In this document: in pieces, positions 18,626 to 27,808 of the stretch
How the letters are laid out: each line of letters starts with the position of its first letter
Position numbering within the stretch: position 1 is the first letter of the stretch
NCBI RefSeq assembly: GCF_003315795.1
Contig: NZ_QMEY01000002.1
Location: 434,001-498,000, forward strand
Source: Spongiactinospora rosea
Lineage (GTDB): Bacteria > Actinomycetota > Actinomycetes > Streptosporangiales > Streptosporangiaceae
Length of the DNA: 64,000 nt
Reading direction: 5' to 3'
The notes under the pieces: generated by a model
What the model was told of the DNA's origin: nothing
What the model saw: the letters and a program-made list of their open reading frames with translations, nothing else
The model's database searches: none
Program-made: the position numbers and the translations under genes

Positions 18626-19733
18626 CCAGGGTGAGCTGGTAAGCGGCCAGGGCGCTCCTGATGGGCTGGAAGTAGGTGGTGCCGCCGGTGGAGCAGTTGC
18701 CGGAGCCGCCGGAGAGCACGCCCTGGGCCTGGTCGCCGGAGACGAAGGGGGCGCCGGATGAGCCGGGCTCGCTGCACACGGAGGTGCGGGTGAGGCCGGT
18801 GACGGTGCCCTCGGGGTAGGTGACGCTGGTGTTGAGCTGCTGGATCACGCCGCAGCGCCAGCCGCTGACCGGGCTGTAGCTGCACACCGACGCGCCGGTG
18901 GAGGACTGGGTGGCGCCCCGGATGGGGGACTGCCCGTTGGGGCCGCCCTTGATGTAGCCGATCGCGTTCCAGCCGGGGTAGAGGGACGCCCAGGCGTAGT
19001 CGTTGCGGGGGAAGGACGCCGACTCGAACTTGCCGATCGCGGGGCCGCCCGGGCGGGTACGGACCAGGGCGCCGGGTGAGCCGCAGTGGCCCGCGGTGAC
19101 GAAGCCCTGCTTGGCGCCTTGGCGTACGGAGAAGCCGACCAGGCAGCGGCCCTTGCCGTCCACGAAGATCTCGTCGCCGCCGCGGATGTCGGCGTACGGG
19201 GCGGGCCGCTCGGCGCTGCGCTCCACGCGGACGGCGGAGGCGTCCACGCCGCTGCCGCCTACGAACGCCTCGCCCGCGGCGGGGTCGGCGGCGAGTACGA
19301 CGACGCTGTTGGTCACCACGTCCACGTACCAGGCCGCGACCTTCTCCCGGCCGTCGGCGGCGTCGAGCGCGGCCTTGATCGCGTCGAGCCGGGCCAGCGG
19401 GCGGGCCACCACCTTGGCCTGCGCGCCGCGCGATGTGATGGCGGGTACGTCGGTGGCGTGGGTCGTGGCCACTGTCAGCGTCCCGGCGGGGCTCAGCCAC
19501 GAGCCGCCGAACCGGTCCCCGAGGCCGCTGCGCAACACGGGCTCGATCTCCCTCGCCCGCTGCTCGTTGACCACCCGGGCGGACGCCTCCGCCGCGCTCA
19601 GGCCGAGGTCCCGCCGCAGTGCGTCGATCAGACCGGGCGCGGGCTGCGCCGTGGCGGGGGCCGGGGCGGCGGTGAACGCGAGTACGCCGGCCGCGAGCAC
19701 CGCGCCCGCGATCGACAGGGGGGTTCGGGGCAT
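18609..19733 (-). CDS. Secreted S1 family serine protease (streptogrisin/alpha-lytic type)
   Basis: A 374-residue exported protease precursor. Signal peptide at residues 1-28 (ending ATAQ), alpha-lytic-type propeptide about 30-180 (LSAAEASARVVNEQRAREIE), mature chymotrypsin fold to the end. The triad is visible: His in TAGHCG, Asp in FPRNDYAWA, Ser in SEPGSSGAPF. Paired cysteines at GRCLVGF/GHCG and near the Ser match the family's disulfides. ATG 19733 has GGGAGGAG upstream; the longer frame lacks one. Confidence 0.93.
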   Translation of the reverse strand: MPRTPLSIAGAVLAAGVLAFTAAPAPATAQPAPGLIDALRRDLGLSAAEASARVVNEQRAREIEPVLRSGLGDRFGGSWLSPAGTLTVATTHATDVPAITSRGAQAKVVARPLARLDAIKAALDAADGREKVAAWYVDVVTNSVVVLAADPAAGEAFVGGSGVDASAVRVERSAERPAPYADIRGGDEIFVDGKGRCLVGFSVRQGAKQGFVTAGHCGSPGALVRTRPGGPAIGKFESASFPRNDYAWASLYPGWNAIGYIKGGPNGQSPIRGATQSSTGASVCSYSPVSGWRCGVIQQLNTSVTYPEGTVTGLTRTSVCSEPGSSGAPFVSGDQAQGVLSGGSGNCSTGGTTYFQPIRSALAAYQLTLVTAPR

Positions 19734-19817
19734 GGCGGTCTCCTCCCTTGGCGGTGCCGTAACGTTAAGACGGGTCACCGGGAAAAGGAGCTATCAATTG
19801 CGTTATCTCGCAGTGAT

Positions 19818-20201
19818 ATGACCACACCACCGGAACATAGGCGAGGAAAATCGATACTGGTCGGCTTATCGAAGATCATTGGGATTTGCGTCGCCCTCGC
19901 CGGTCGGGTGCGCAGGCGGATGATAAGCCACCCGTTCTCGACCGCGCCGATCGGCGGCGCGTGCTATTTCGCCCTATGGATGCTGGGCGCGTGGCTGACC
20001 GGCGAAAGGCCACTGCCATGGCCGCTCGCGGGATGGATGAGCGTGGCCTTCACCGCGATTCTGTGGGCCCGCACCGCCCAGTTGAGGACCCTGCGCCGCA
20101 GGCGGCGGATCAGCGGTCAGCCGGCGGTGGGGCCGAGGGGGTTGGCCAGGCGGGCGTCGACGACGGTCCGGGCGACAGCGGCGGCTTCTTCGTCGGTGTA
20201 G
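19818..20201 (+). CDS. Small membrane protein containing a TTA codon
   Basis: A 127-codon frame with hydrophobic segments near residues 14-28, 42-60 and 68-85, then basic sequence (LRTLRRRRRISG). A TTA Leu codon occurs at about codon 17 (ILVGLSK), plus a rare ATA, uncommon in such GC-rich DNA; TTA codons make a gene depend on bldA tRNA in streptomycetes and relatives. No strong ribosome site is seen. The last 28 codons are antisense to the proteasome beta gene, so the true 3' part is doubtful. Function unknown. Confidence 0.45.
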   Translation: MTTPPEHRRGKSILVGLSKIIGICVALAGRVRRRMISHPFSTAPIGGACYFALWMLGAWLTGERPLPWPLAGWMSVAFTAILWARTAQLRTLRRRRRISGQPAVGPRGLARRASTTVRATAAASSSV

Positions 20202-20944
20202 CGGCGGGCGCCCTCGGCGGTGGCGACGGTGAGGACCGGGTAGATGTGCCGGATGGTGTCGGGGCCGCCGGTGGCGGTGTCGTCGTCGGCGGCGTCGTAC
20301 AGCGCCTCGACGCATGCTCTGGCCAGCTCGGACTCGGTGAGGTCGGGGCGGTAGAGCTTCTTCAGGGCGCCGCGGGCGAAGACGGAGCCGGAGCCGAGGG
20401 CGTGGAAGTCGCCTTCCTCGAACGGGCCGCCGCCGACGTCGTAGCTGAAGATGCGGCCGCGGCCCTCGGCCTCGTCGTAGGCCGCGTACAGGGGCAGGGC
20501 GGCCATGCCCATGGTGGCGGCGGGGAGGTTGGCGCGGACCATGGATGCCAGCCGGTTGGCCTTGCCGCTCGTGGAGAGGGTGCGGCCCTGCACCTTCTCG
20601 TAGTGCTGCAGCTCGAAGCGGAACAACCGGATCAGCTCCACCGCGATGCCGACCGCGCCCGCGTACGCGATCAGCGAGAACTCGTCGGCCACCGCGACCT
20701 TCTCCAGCTCGCGGTTGACGATCATGTTGCCGGACGTGGCGCGGCGGTCGCCCGCCATCACCACCCCGCCGGGGAAGGCGGCGGCCAGGACGGTCGTGCC
20801 GTGCGGGATCTCCAAGGGCTCGGTGCCCGCTTCGTCCACGCGGTTCCAGGGCAACTGCTCGGCCCGATGCAGCTCCATCAGGTCGAGAAACGAGGACGTG
20901 TGGTGGGAGAAGAACGACGGCTCTTCCACTCCAGGACCCATCAT
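20117..20944 (-). CDS. Proteasome beta subunit paralogue, probable self-resistance protein (S1 pocket Tyr45/Val49)
   Basis: A 275-residue 20S beta-type subunit. A 49-residue propeptide ends HG before Thr50 (mature Thr1). Asp17 (GDRR), Lys33 and the GSGS loop are intact. In mature numbering, position 45 is Tyr, 48 Ala and 49 Val, where housekeeping actinobacterial PrcB has Ile/Met, Thr and Ala. SalI of the salinosporamide cluster is known to use substitutions at 45 and 49, including A49V, for resistance. The usual DDDSATGG loop reads DDDTATGG. The gene follows the PKS by 44 bp; GTG 20947 (7 nt from GAGGAG) is an alternative start. No prcA, pup or mpa is nearby. Confidence 0.92.
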   Translation of the reverse strand: MMGPGVEEPSFFSHHTSSFLDLMELHRAEQLPWNRVDEAGTEPLEIPHGTTVLAAAFPGGVVMAGDRRATSGNMIVNRELEKVAVADEFSLIAYAGAVGIAVELIRLFRFELQHYEKVQGRTLSTSGKANRLASMVRANLPAATMGMAALPLYAAYDEAEGRGRIFSYDVGGGPFEEGDFHALGSGSVFARGALKKLYRPDLTESELARACVEALYDAADDDTATGGPDTIRHIYPVLTVATAEGARRYTDEEAAAVARTVVDARLANPLGPTAG

Positions 20945-20988
20945 CACAAATGCACTCCTCGCCTCATCCTGCACCCGCTTCCCCGATG

Positions 20989-23900
20989 CTAGCCCGCGCC
21001 GCCGCCGCCAGACAGCCTGCCGTCCAGGAACCGAGCCAGTCGTACCGGCGTCGGGTGCTCGAACACCAGGGTGGCCGGGAGCCGCAGCCCGGTCACGGCG
21101 TTCAGCTTGTTGCGCAACTCGACGCCGGTCAGTGAGTCGAAGCCCAGTTCGCGCAGCGAGCGCGCGGGGTCCAGGCGTTCGGGCGAGACGTGCCCCAGTA
21201 CCGCCGCGACCTGGGCCAGCACCGCGTCGAGCAGGAGGCGTTCGCGTTCGCCGCCGGACGCCTCGGCCGCGCGCCGAGCCAGCGACGCCCCGGGGCCGGC
21301 GGGCTCTGTCCGCCGGGGGGCGCGGACCAGGCCGCGCAGCAGGGGTGCGACCGGGCCGTTCGCGGCGCGCAGGGCGATGGTGTCCAGGCGTACGGCGACG
21401 GCGTGCGCCGCGTCCCCCGCGCTCGCCGCGTCGAACAGCGCCAGCGCGCGGTCCGACGGCATCGGGGCCAGGCCCCAGGCCGCCAGCCGGGCCAGGTCGC
21501 GTTCGCCCAGGTGCCCGGTCAGGCCGCTGGCCTGCGCCCAAAGCCCCCACGCGATCGACACGGCGGCCCGCCCGGACCGCCGCCGCCGATGGGCCAGGGC
21601 GTCCAGGAACGCGTTGGCCGCCGCGTAGTTCGCCTGCCCGGACGTGCCGAAGGTGCCCGCGAAGGACGAGTACAGCACGAAGTGCGCCAGGTCCCCCGTC
21701 AGTTCGTGCAGGTTGAGCGCGGCGTCCACCTTGGGCCCGAACACCCGGTCCAGCCGCTCGGGGGTGAGCGAGGTGACGACGCCGTCGTCCAGTACGCCCG
21801 CGGCGTGCACGACCCCGGTCAGCGGATGCTCGGCGGGGATGCCCGCCAGCAGACGGGCCACCGCGTCCCGGTCGCTCACGTCGCAGGCGGCCCAGGTGAC
21901 GTGCGCGCCGAGTGCGGTCAGCTCGGCGTCCAACTCGGCGGCCTCAGAGCCGCCGCCGCGCCGCCCGGCGAGCACCAGCCGCCGCACCCCGTGCCGGGTG
22001 ACCAGGTGCCGGGCGAGGGCCGCGCCGAGCGTGCCCGTGCCGCCGGTGACCAGTACCGTGCCGTCCGGATCCCACGCCGGGACACCGGCAGCGGCGGGCA
22101 CGGCGGCCAGGCGCGGCACGAGGACCGTGCCCCGGCGTACGGCGAGCTGCGGTTCGGGGCGGGCGAGCGCGGCCGGGAGCGCCCCGCCGTCGTCCACGTC
22201 CACCAGGGTGAACCGGCCCGGGGCCTCCGACTGCGCCGACCGCACCAGCCCCCACACCGGGGCCGCGGCGAGGTCCGGTACGTCGTCGCCGTCGTCCGCC
22301 GCGACCGCGCCCCGGGTGACGAACACCAGGCGGGAGGCGGCGAACCGGTCCTGCTCCAGCCACTCGCGCACGAACGCCAGCGCCCGCCCCGCGCCCTGCC
22401 GCACGGCGGCGGCGGCCGGGAGCGGTTCGGACAGGCACGTCACCAGCACCACATCGGGGATCAGGTCATCCTCCGCCAGAACGGACAGCGAGGGATGACT
22501 GCGGCAGGTCAGGCCGGCCGCGGTGAGCGTCTTCTCCAGCCCGAGCGGGTCGGCGTCGATGACCGCGCACGTCCCGGTGGCCGGGGCGGCGGCGGGGGCC
22601 GGTACCCAGTCCACCCGGAACAGGCCGTCCTTGTGGACGCCGCGCGCGTCGCGGATCTGCTCGGCCGACATGGGCCGCAGCACCAGCGAATCGACGGACA
22701 CCACCGGCGTCCCGGTGTCGTCGGCGGCGGTGAGCGCGATGGCGTCCGGTCCGGTGCGGGTCAGCCGTACCCGCAGCGCGGACCCGCCGCTCTTCCCGTA
22801 CCGCCGCACCCCGCCCCACGAGAACGGCAGCCGCCCGCGCGGGTCGTCGCCGTCGAGCAGCCCGCCCGCCGCCACCGCCTGGAGCGCCGCGTCGAACAGC
22901 GCCGGATGGACGCCGAACCCCCCACGCAGCCCCTCCGGCAGCCGGACCTCGGCGAACACGTCCTCCCCGCGCCGCCACACCGCCCGCAGCCCCTGGAACT
23001 CCGGCCCGTAGCCGATGCCGCGCTCGGCCTGCCGCCGGTAGTGGCCGCCGATCGGCACCGGTACCGCGTCCGGCGGCGGCCACGCCCCGACGGCCACAGG
23101 GGGCGCGGCGTCGCCGGGCGCGAGGACGCCCGTGGCATGGTGGGTCCAGGCGTCCTCGCCGTCGGGACGGGAGTACACGTCGAGCGCCCGCCTGCCGGAC
23201 CCGTCGGCGGGACCGGCCAGCATCTGGAGTTCCAGTACGCCGTCCTCGGGAATGACCAGCGGGACCTGTAGGGTCAGCTCCTCGACCTGACCCGCGCCGG
23301 TGCGGTCGCGGGCGAGCAGGGCCAGTTCGGCGAAGCCGGTGCCGGGGAACACGGCGGCGTCCAGCAGCGTGTGGCCGGACAGCCACGAGTGCGCGGTGAG
23401 CGACAGGCGGCCGGTGAACAGCCGGCCGTGCCCGCCCGCGAGTTCGACCGCGCTGTCCGCGAAGGGGTGCACCGCCGCCGCCGTCAGGGTCCCGGCGTTC
23501 GGGTGGGTGTCGCGCAGCCAGTGGCGTTCCCGCCGGAACGGGTACGTCGGCAGGTCCACCCGCCGGGCCCCGGCCCCGAACGCGGGCGTCCAGTCCACCG
23601 CGACCCCGCGCACGAAGACCTCCGCCATCGAGGTCAGCAGCCGCCGCGCGCCGCCCTCGCCCCTGCGCAGCGACCCGGCCGTCACCACGTCGGCCCCGGC
23701 GTCCTCGGCGGTCTGCTGGGTGCCGAGGGTGAGCACCGGGTGCGGGCTCAGCTCGACGAACGCCCGGTGCCCGGCGCGCAGCAGCCCGCGCACGGTGTCG
23801 GCGTAACGGACGGTGTGCCGCAGGTTGTCGTACCAGTACCCGGCGTCCATCGTCCGCGCGTCCAGGACGTCGCCGGTCACGGTGGAGTACAGCGGCACCC

Positions 23901-26900
23901 GGGAGGCGCGCGGCGCGATCGGGGCGAGGTCGCGCAGCAGATCGTCACGGATCGACTCCACGGCCCGCGAGTGCGAGGCGTAGTCCACGGCGACCTTGCG
24001 GGCGTGGATCTCGCGGGCCTCGCACGCGGCCAGCAGGTCGTCCAGCGCGTCGGCCTCGCCCGCGACCACGGCGGCGGCCGGGCCGTTGACGGCCGCGACG
24101 GACAGCCGGCCGTCGTACCGGGCGACCAGCCCGTCCAGCTCGGCCACGGGGTGGGTGATCGCGGCCATCCCGCCGGTCCCGGCCAGCCGGACCAGCGCCC
24201 GGCTGCGCAGCGTCACGACCCGGGCGGCGTCCGCGAGGGACAGCGCCCCGGCGACGTACGCGGCGGCGATCTCGCCCTGGGAGTGCCCGATGACCGCGTC
24301 CGGCTCGACGCCGTGAGAGCGCCACACCCGCGACAGCGCGACCATCATGGCGAACAGCGCGGGCTGCACCACGTCCACCCGTTCCAGCCACGACTCGTCG
24401 GCCTGACCGGCCAGTACGTCCATCAGGGACCAGTCCGCGAACGGCCCGAACGCCGCCGCGCACTCCTCCACCGCCTCCCGGAACACCGAGGAGGATGCCA
24501 GTAGCTCCCGGCCCATCCCCTGCCACTGCGCGCCCTGACCGGGGAAGACCCACACCACCTTGCCCATGTCACCGGCCACGCCAGCGCAGGTGGGCTCCTC
24601 CAGCCCGGCCAGCAGCTCCGCCCGATCCCCGCCGACCACCACCGCCCGGTGGGCGAAGATCGAACGCGACCCCGCCAGCGACGCCCCGACATCCACTGCC
24701 TGAAGCGACGAATCCGCCGAAACGAACCCCGCCAGCCGCCGCGCCTGATCCCGCAGCGCGCCCGCGTCCCGGCCGGAGATCACCCAGGGCACCACGTCCA
24801 CCGAGGCCGGGACCGCCAGGGGCTCCGACGGCGGGGCCTCCTCCAGGATCACGTGGGCGTTGGTCCCGCTGATCCCGAACGCCGACACCGCCGCGCGGCG
24901 CGGCCGGTCCACCCGGGGCCAGGGCGTCGGCTCGGTGACGACGCGCACCGCGCCCGCGTCCCAGTCCACGTGCGGCGACGGCTCGCCGACGTGCAGCGTC
25001 CCCGGGACCATGCCGTGCCGCATGGCCTGCACCGTCTTGATGATCCCCGCCACGCCCGCCGCGATCTGCGGGTGGCCGATGTTCGACTTCAGCGACCCGA
25101 CCAGCAGCGGCCGGGCGGCGGGCCGGTCCCGGCCGTACGCGGAGAGCAGCGCCCCGGCCTCGATCGGGTCGCCCAGCGTGGTGCCGGTGCCGTGCGCCTC
25201 CACCACGTCCACGTCGCCGGGGTCCAGCCGCGCGCCGCGCAGCGCCTGGCGGATCACCGCCTCCTGGGACGGGCCGTGCGGCGCGGTCAGCCCGTTCGAC
25301 GCCCCGTCCTGGTTGACCGCGCTGCCGCGGATCAGCGCCAGCACGGGGTGCCCGTTCCTGCGGGCGTCCGACAGGCGTTCGAGCAGCAGCATGCCCACGC
25401 CCTCGGACCAGCTCGTACCGTCCGCCGCGGCGGAGAACGGCTTGCACCGCCCGTCCGGGGCCAGCGCCCGCAGCCTGCTGAACTCCACGAAGATGCCCGG
25501 GTTGGCCATCACGGTCGCGCCGCCGGTCAGCGCCAGCGAGCACTCCCCGCGGCGCAGCGAGTCGGCCGCCAGGTGCAGCGCCACCAGGGACGACGCGCAC
25601 GCCGCGTCCACGCTGATCGCCGGTCCGACCAGGCCGAGCGAGTAGGAGATCCGCCCGGAGGCGACGCTGGCCACGTTGCCGGTGAGCAGGTAGCCCTCGA
25701 CGTCGGCGGGCGCGGCGTACAGCGGCGGGCCATAGTCCTGGGTCATCACACCGGCGTACACGCCGGTACGGCTGCCGCGCAGCGTCGCCGGGACGATCCC
25801 GGCCCGCTCCAGCGCCTCCCACGCGGTCTCCAGCAGCAGCCGCTGCTGCGGGTCCATCGCGGCGGCCTCGCGCGGGCTGATCCCGAAGAACTCCGCGTCG
25901 AACAGCTCCGCGTCGCTCAGGAACCCGCCCTTGCGCGCGAGGCTGGTGTTGGGCCGGTCGGGGTCGGTGCTGAACAGGCGGGGAAGGTCCCAGCCCCGGG
26001 TGGCGGGGAAGTCGGTGATCGCGTCGCGGCCGGAGATCACCAGGTCCCACAGGTCCTCGGGGGAGCGTACGTCGCCGGGGAACCGGCAGCCCATGCCGAC
26101 GATGGCGATCGGGTCGTCGTCCGGCGCGGCCTCGGCGGCCGGTACGCCGGGCGCGGCCGGAGCCTGCCGCGACGGCAGCAGGGAGAGCAATAGGCCGGCG
26201 ACCGCCCTGGGCGTCGGGTGGTCGAACACCAGCGTGGCGGGCAGCGGCACGCCGGCGGCCTCGGCCAGCCGGTCGCGCAGTCGCACCGCGAGCATCGAGT
26301 CGATGCCCAGGTCCTGGAAGGCCGCGTCGGACGGCACGCCGCCCGGCCCGGCGACGTCGCCGAGCAGCGCGGCCACCTGCGTCTTGACCAGGTCCAGGAC
26401 CGCGCCGGGCCCATCACCGGCGAAGCCGGGCTCGGGGAGTTCCACCGCGCGCCCGCCGAGCCCGGCGAACGCCGCCGTCCAGTCCACCTCCACGCCCCGG
26501 ACGTACGCCTCCCCCATCGAGGTCAGCAGCCGGGCCCGGCCGCCGTCGTCGCGGCGCAGCGAGCCGGTCACGGTCACCGCGCCGGGCGTGCGGCCCGCCG
26601 CCTCCGCGCTCTGCTCGATGCCGCCGGTCAGCATCGGGTGCGGGCTCAGCTCGACGAACGCGCCGAACCCCTGCCGCAGCAGCGCCAGCGTCGCGTCGTG
26701 GAAGCGGACCGTGCGGCGCAGGTTGGCGTACCAGTACCCGGCGTCCATCTCCCGGGTGTCCAGGAGGTCGCCGGTCACCGAGGAGTACAGCGGGATCGCG
26801 GCGGGACGCGGCCTGATCGGGGCCAGCGAGTCCAGGATCTCGGTGCGCACGGCCTCGACGTACGGCGAGTGGGCCGCGAAGGACACCGGCACCCGGCGGG

Positions 26901-27702
26901 CCCAAAGCCCGTCGGCGGCGCACGCCGCCAGCAGGTCCTCGATCGCGCCGGCCTCGCCGGACAGCAGCATCGAGGAGTGCCCGTTGACCCCGGCCAGGAT
27001 GATCCGCTCGCCGTACGGCCGCAGCAGCTCCGGCATCCGGTCCACGGGGATCGTGATCGCGGCCATCGCGCCCTGCCCGGCGAGCCGGGCCTGGGCCTTG
27101 GCCCACAGGGTGGTCACGCGTGCCGCGTCCTCCAGGGACAGCGCCCCGGCGACGTACGCCGCCGCGGTCTCCCCCAGGGAGTGCCCGATCACCGCGTCCG
27201 GCTCGACGCCGTGCGCCCGCCACACCCGCGCCAGCCCGGCCATCATCGCGAACAGCGCGGGCTGCACGACGTCCACGCGTCCCAGCCACGACTCGTCGGC
27301 CCGGCCCGCCAGTACGTCGGCGAGCGACCAGTCCACGAACGGCCCGAACGCCGCCGCGCACTCCTGCACCGCCTGCCGGAAGATCCGGTCGGTGGCCAGC
27401 AGTTCCCGGCCCATCCCCTGCCACTGCGCGCCCTGACCTGGGAAGACCCACGCGATCTTGCCCATGTCACCGGCCCGTACGTCAGAGGCGACCCGCTCCA
27501 GCCCGGCCAGCAACTCCGCCCGATCCTCGCCGACGACGACCGCGCGGTGGGCGTACACCGGACGCGCCCCGGCCAGCGACACCCCCACGTCCGCCGCCCG
27601 GAGCGACGAATCCCCCGCGACGAACTCCGCCAGCCGCCGCGCCCGCTCCCGCAGCGCGCCCGCGTCCGGACCGGAGACCACCCACGGCACGGTCTCACTC
27701 AT
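20989..27702 (-). CDS. Type I PKS: loading AT-ACP, then KS-AT-DH-KR-ACP
   Basis: A 2237-residue PKS. Loading AT 80-400 (GHSLGE, Ser175) has LWAKA where extender ATs have LRSRA, so the carboxylate-binding Arg is lost, and FAAH in place of YASH: a monocarboxyl starter AT. ACP1 Ser469. KS 530-955 (Cys702, His837, His877). AT2 (Ser1141) has YASH at 1241-1244: methylmalonyl. DH His1444 ([10 protein letters not shown]) and Asp1604 (FDAALQ). KR 1880-2060: GGTGTLG, LDD at 1971-1973 (B type), Tyr2026. ACP2 Ser2190. There is no ER and no TE. Prediction: branched starter plus one methylmalonyl unit, giving a 2-methyl-2-enoyl chain handed to the NRPS. ATG 27702 has AAAGGGA 7 nt upstream. Confidence 0.95.
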   Translation of the reverse strand: MSETVPWVVSGPDAGALRERARRLAEFVAGDSSLRAADVGVSLAGARPVYAHRAVVVGEDRAELLAGLERVASDVRAGDMGKIAWVFPGQGAQWQGMGRELLATDRIFRQAVQECAAAFGPFVDWSLADVLAGRADESWLGRVDVVQPALFAMMAGLARVWRAHGVEPDAVIGHSLGETAAAYVAGALSLEDAARVTTLWAKAQARLAGQGAMAAITIPVDRMPELLRPYGERIILAGVNGHSSMLLSGEAGAIEDLLAACAADGLWARRVPVSFAAHSPYVEAVRTEILDSLAPIRPRPAAIPLYSSVTGDLLDTREMDAGYWYANLRRTVRFHDATLALLRQGFGAFVELSPHPMLTGGIEQSAEAAGRTPGAVTVTGSLRRDDGGRARLLTSMGEAYVRGVEVDWTAAFAGLGGRAVELPEPGFAGDGPGAVLDLVKTQVAALLGDVAGPGGVPSDAAFQDLGIDSMLAVRLRDRLAEAAGVPLPATLVFDHPTPRAVAGLLLSLLPSRQAPAAPGVPAAEAAPDDDPIAIVGMGCRFPGDVRSPEDLWDLVISGRDAITDFPATRGWDLPRLFSTDPDRPNTSLARKGGFLSDAELFDAEFFGISPREAAAMDPQQRLLLETAWEALERAGIVPATLRGSRTGVYAGVMTQDYGPPLYAAPADVEGYLLTGNVASVASGRISYSLGLVGPAISVDAACASSLVALHLAADSLRRGECSLALTGGATVMANPGIFVEFSRLRALAPDGRCKPFSAAADGTSWSEGVGMLLLERLSDARRNGHPVLALIRGSAVNQDGASNGLTAPHGPSQEAVIRQALRGARLDPGDVDVVEAHGTGTTLGDPIEAGALLSAYGRDRPAARPLLVGSLKSNIGHPQIAAGVAGIIKTVQAMRHGMVPGTLHVGEPSPHVDWDAGAVRVVTEPTPWPRVDRPRRAAVSAFGISGTNAHVILEEAPPSEPLAVPASVDVVPWVISGRDAGALRDQARRLAGFVSADSSLQAVDVGASLAGSRSIFAHRAVVVGGDRAELLAGLEEPTCAGVAGDMGKVVWVFPGQGAQWQGMGRELLASSSVFREAVEECAAAFGPFADWSLMDVLAGQADESWLERVDVVQPALFAMMVALSRVWRSHGVEPDAVIGHSQGEIAAAYVAGALSLADAARVVTLRSRALVRLAGTGGMAAITHPVAELDGLVARYDGRLSVAAVNGPAAAVVAGEADALDDLLAACEAREIHARKVAVDYASHSRAVESIRDDLLRDLAPIAPRASRVPLYSTVTGDVLDARTMDAGYWYDNLRHTVRYADTVRGLLRAGHRAFVELSPHPVLTLGTQQTAEDAGADVVTAGSLRRGEGGARRLLTSMAEVFVRGVAVDWTPAFGAGARRVDLPTYPFRRERHWLRDTHPNAGTLTAAAVHPFADSAVELAGGHGRLFTGRLSLTAHSWLSGHTLLDAAVFPGTGFAELALLARDRTGAGQVEELTLQVPLVIPEDGVLELQMLAGPADGSGRRALDVYSRPDGEDAWTHHATGVLAPGDAAPPVAVGAWPPPDAVPVPIGGHYRRQAERGIGYGPEFQGLRAVWRRGEDVFAEVRLPEGLRGGFGVHPALFDAALQAVAAGGLLDGDDPRGRLPFSWGGVRRYGKSGGSALRVRLTRTGPDAIALTAADDTGTPVVSVDSLVLRPMSAEQIRDARGVHKDGLFRVDWVPAPAAAPATGTCAVIDADPLGLEKTLTAAGLTCRSHPSLSVLAEDDLIPDVVLVTCLSEPLPAAAAVRQGAGRALAFVREWLEQDRFAASRLVFVTRGAVAADDGDDVPDLAAAPVWGLVRSAQSEAPGRFTLVDVDDGGALPAALARPEPQLAVRRGTVLVPRLAAVPAAAGVPAWDPDGTVLVTGGTGTLGAALARHLVTRHGVRRLVLAGRRGGGSEAAELDAELTALGAHVTWAACDVSDRDAVARLLAGIPAEHPLTGVVHAAGVLDDGVVTSLTPERLDRVFGPKVDAALNLHELTGDLAHFVLYSSFAGTFGTSGQANYAAANAFLDALAHRRRRSGRAAVSIAWGLWAQASGLTGHLGERDLARLAAWGLAPMPSDRALALFDAASAGDAAHAVAVRLDTIALRAANGPVAPLLRGLVRAPRRTEPAGPGASLARRAAEASGGERERLLLDAVLAQVAAVLGHVSPERLDPARSLRELGFDSLTGVELRNKLNAVTGLRLPATLVFEHPTPVRLARFLDGRLSGGGGAG

Positions 27703-27808
27703 GCGCACTCCCTTTCTGGGAAGGCCTGACCTGGAGGGGCGGTTCGACCGCGACCCGCAGCAGGTTGAAGTCGGAGGGGAACGCCGTCACGGTGGACGCG
27801 TCACTCAC
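27695..27808 (-). CDS. 37-codon ORF coupled between the two PKS genes
   Basis: GTG 27808 has AAGGAG 7 nt upstream. It overlaps the stop of the upstream PKS as GTGA and itself ends in TGA at 27695, across the ATG (27702) of the next PKS. The peptide begins [20 protein letters not shown] and ends QKGSAHE; it has no Cys and no membrane segment, and is not obviously a docking helix. Translation through it would deliver ribosomes to the PKS start, whose own Shine-Dalgarno lies inside it. Options: a small accessory protein, a coupling device, or a remnant. No homologue is recognised. Confidence 0.6.
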   Translation of the reverse strand: MSDASTVTAFPSDFNLLRVAVEPPLQVRPSQKGSAHE

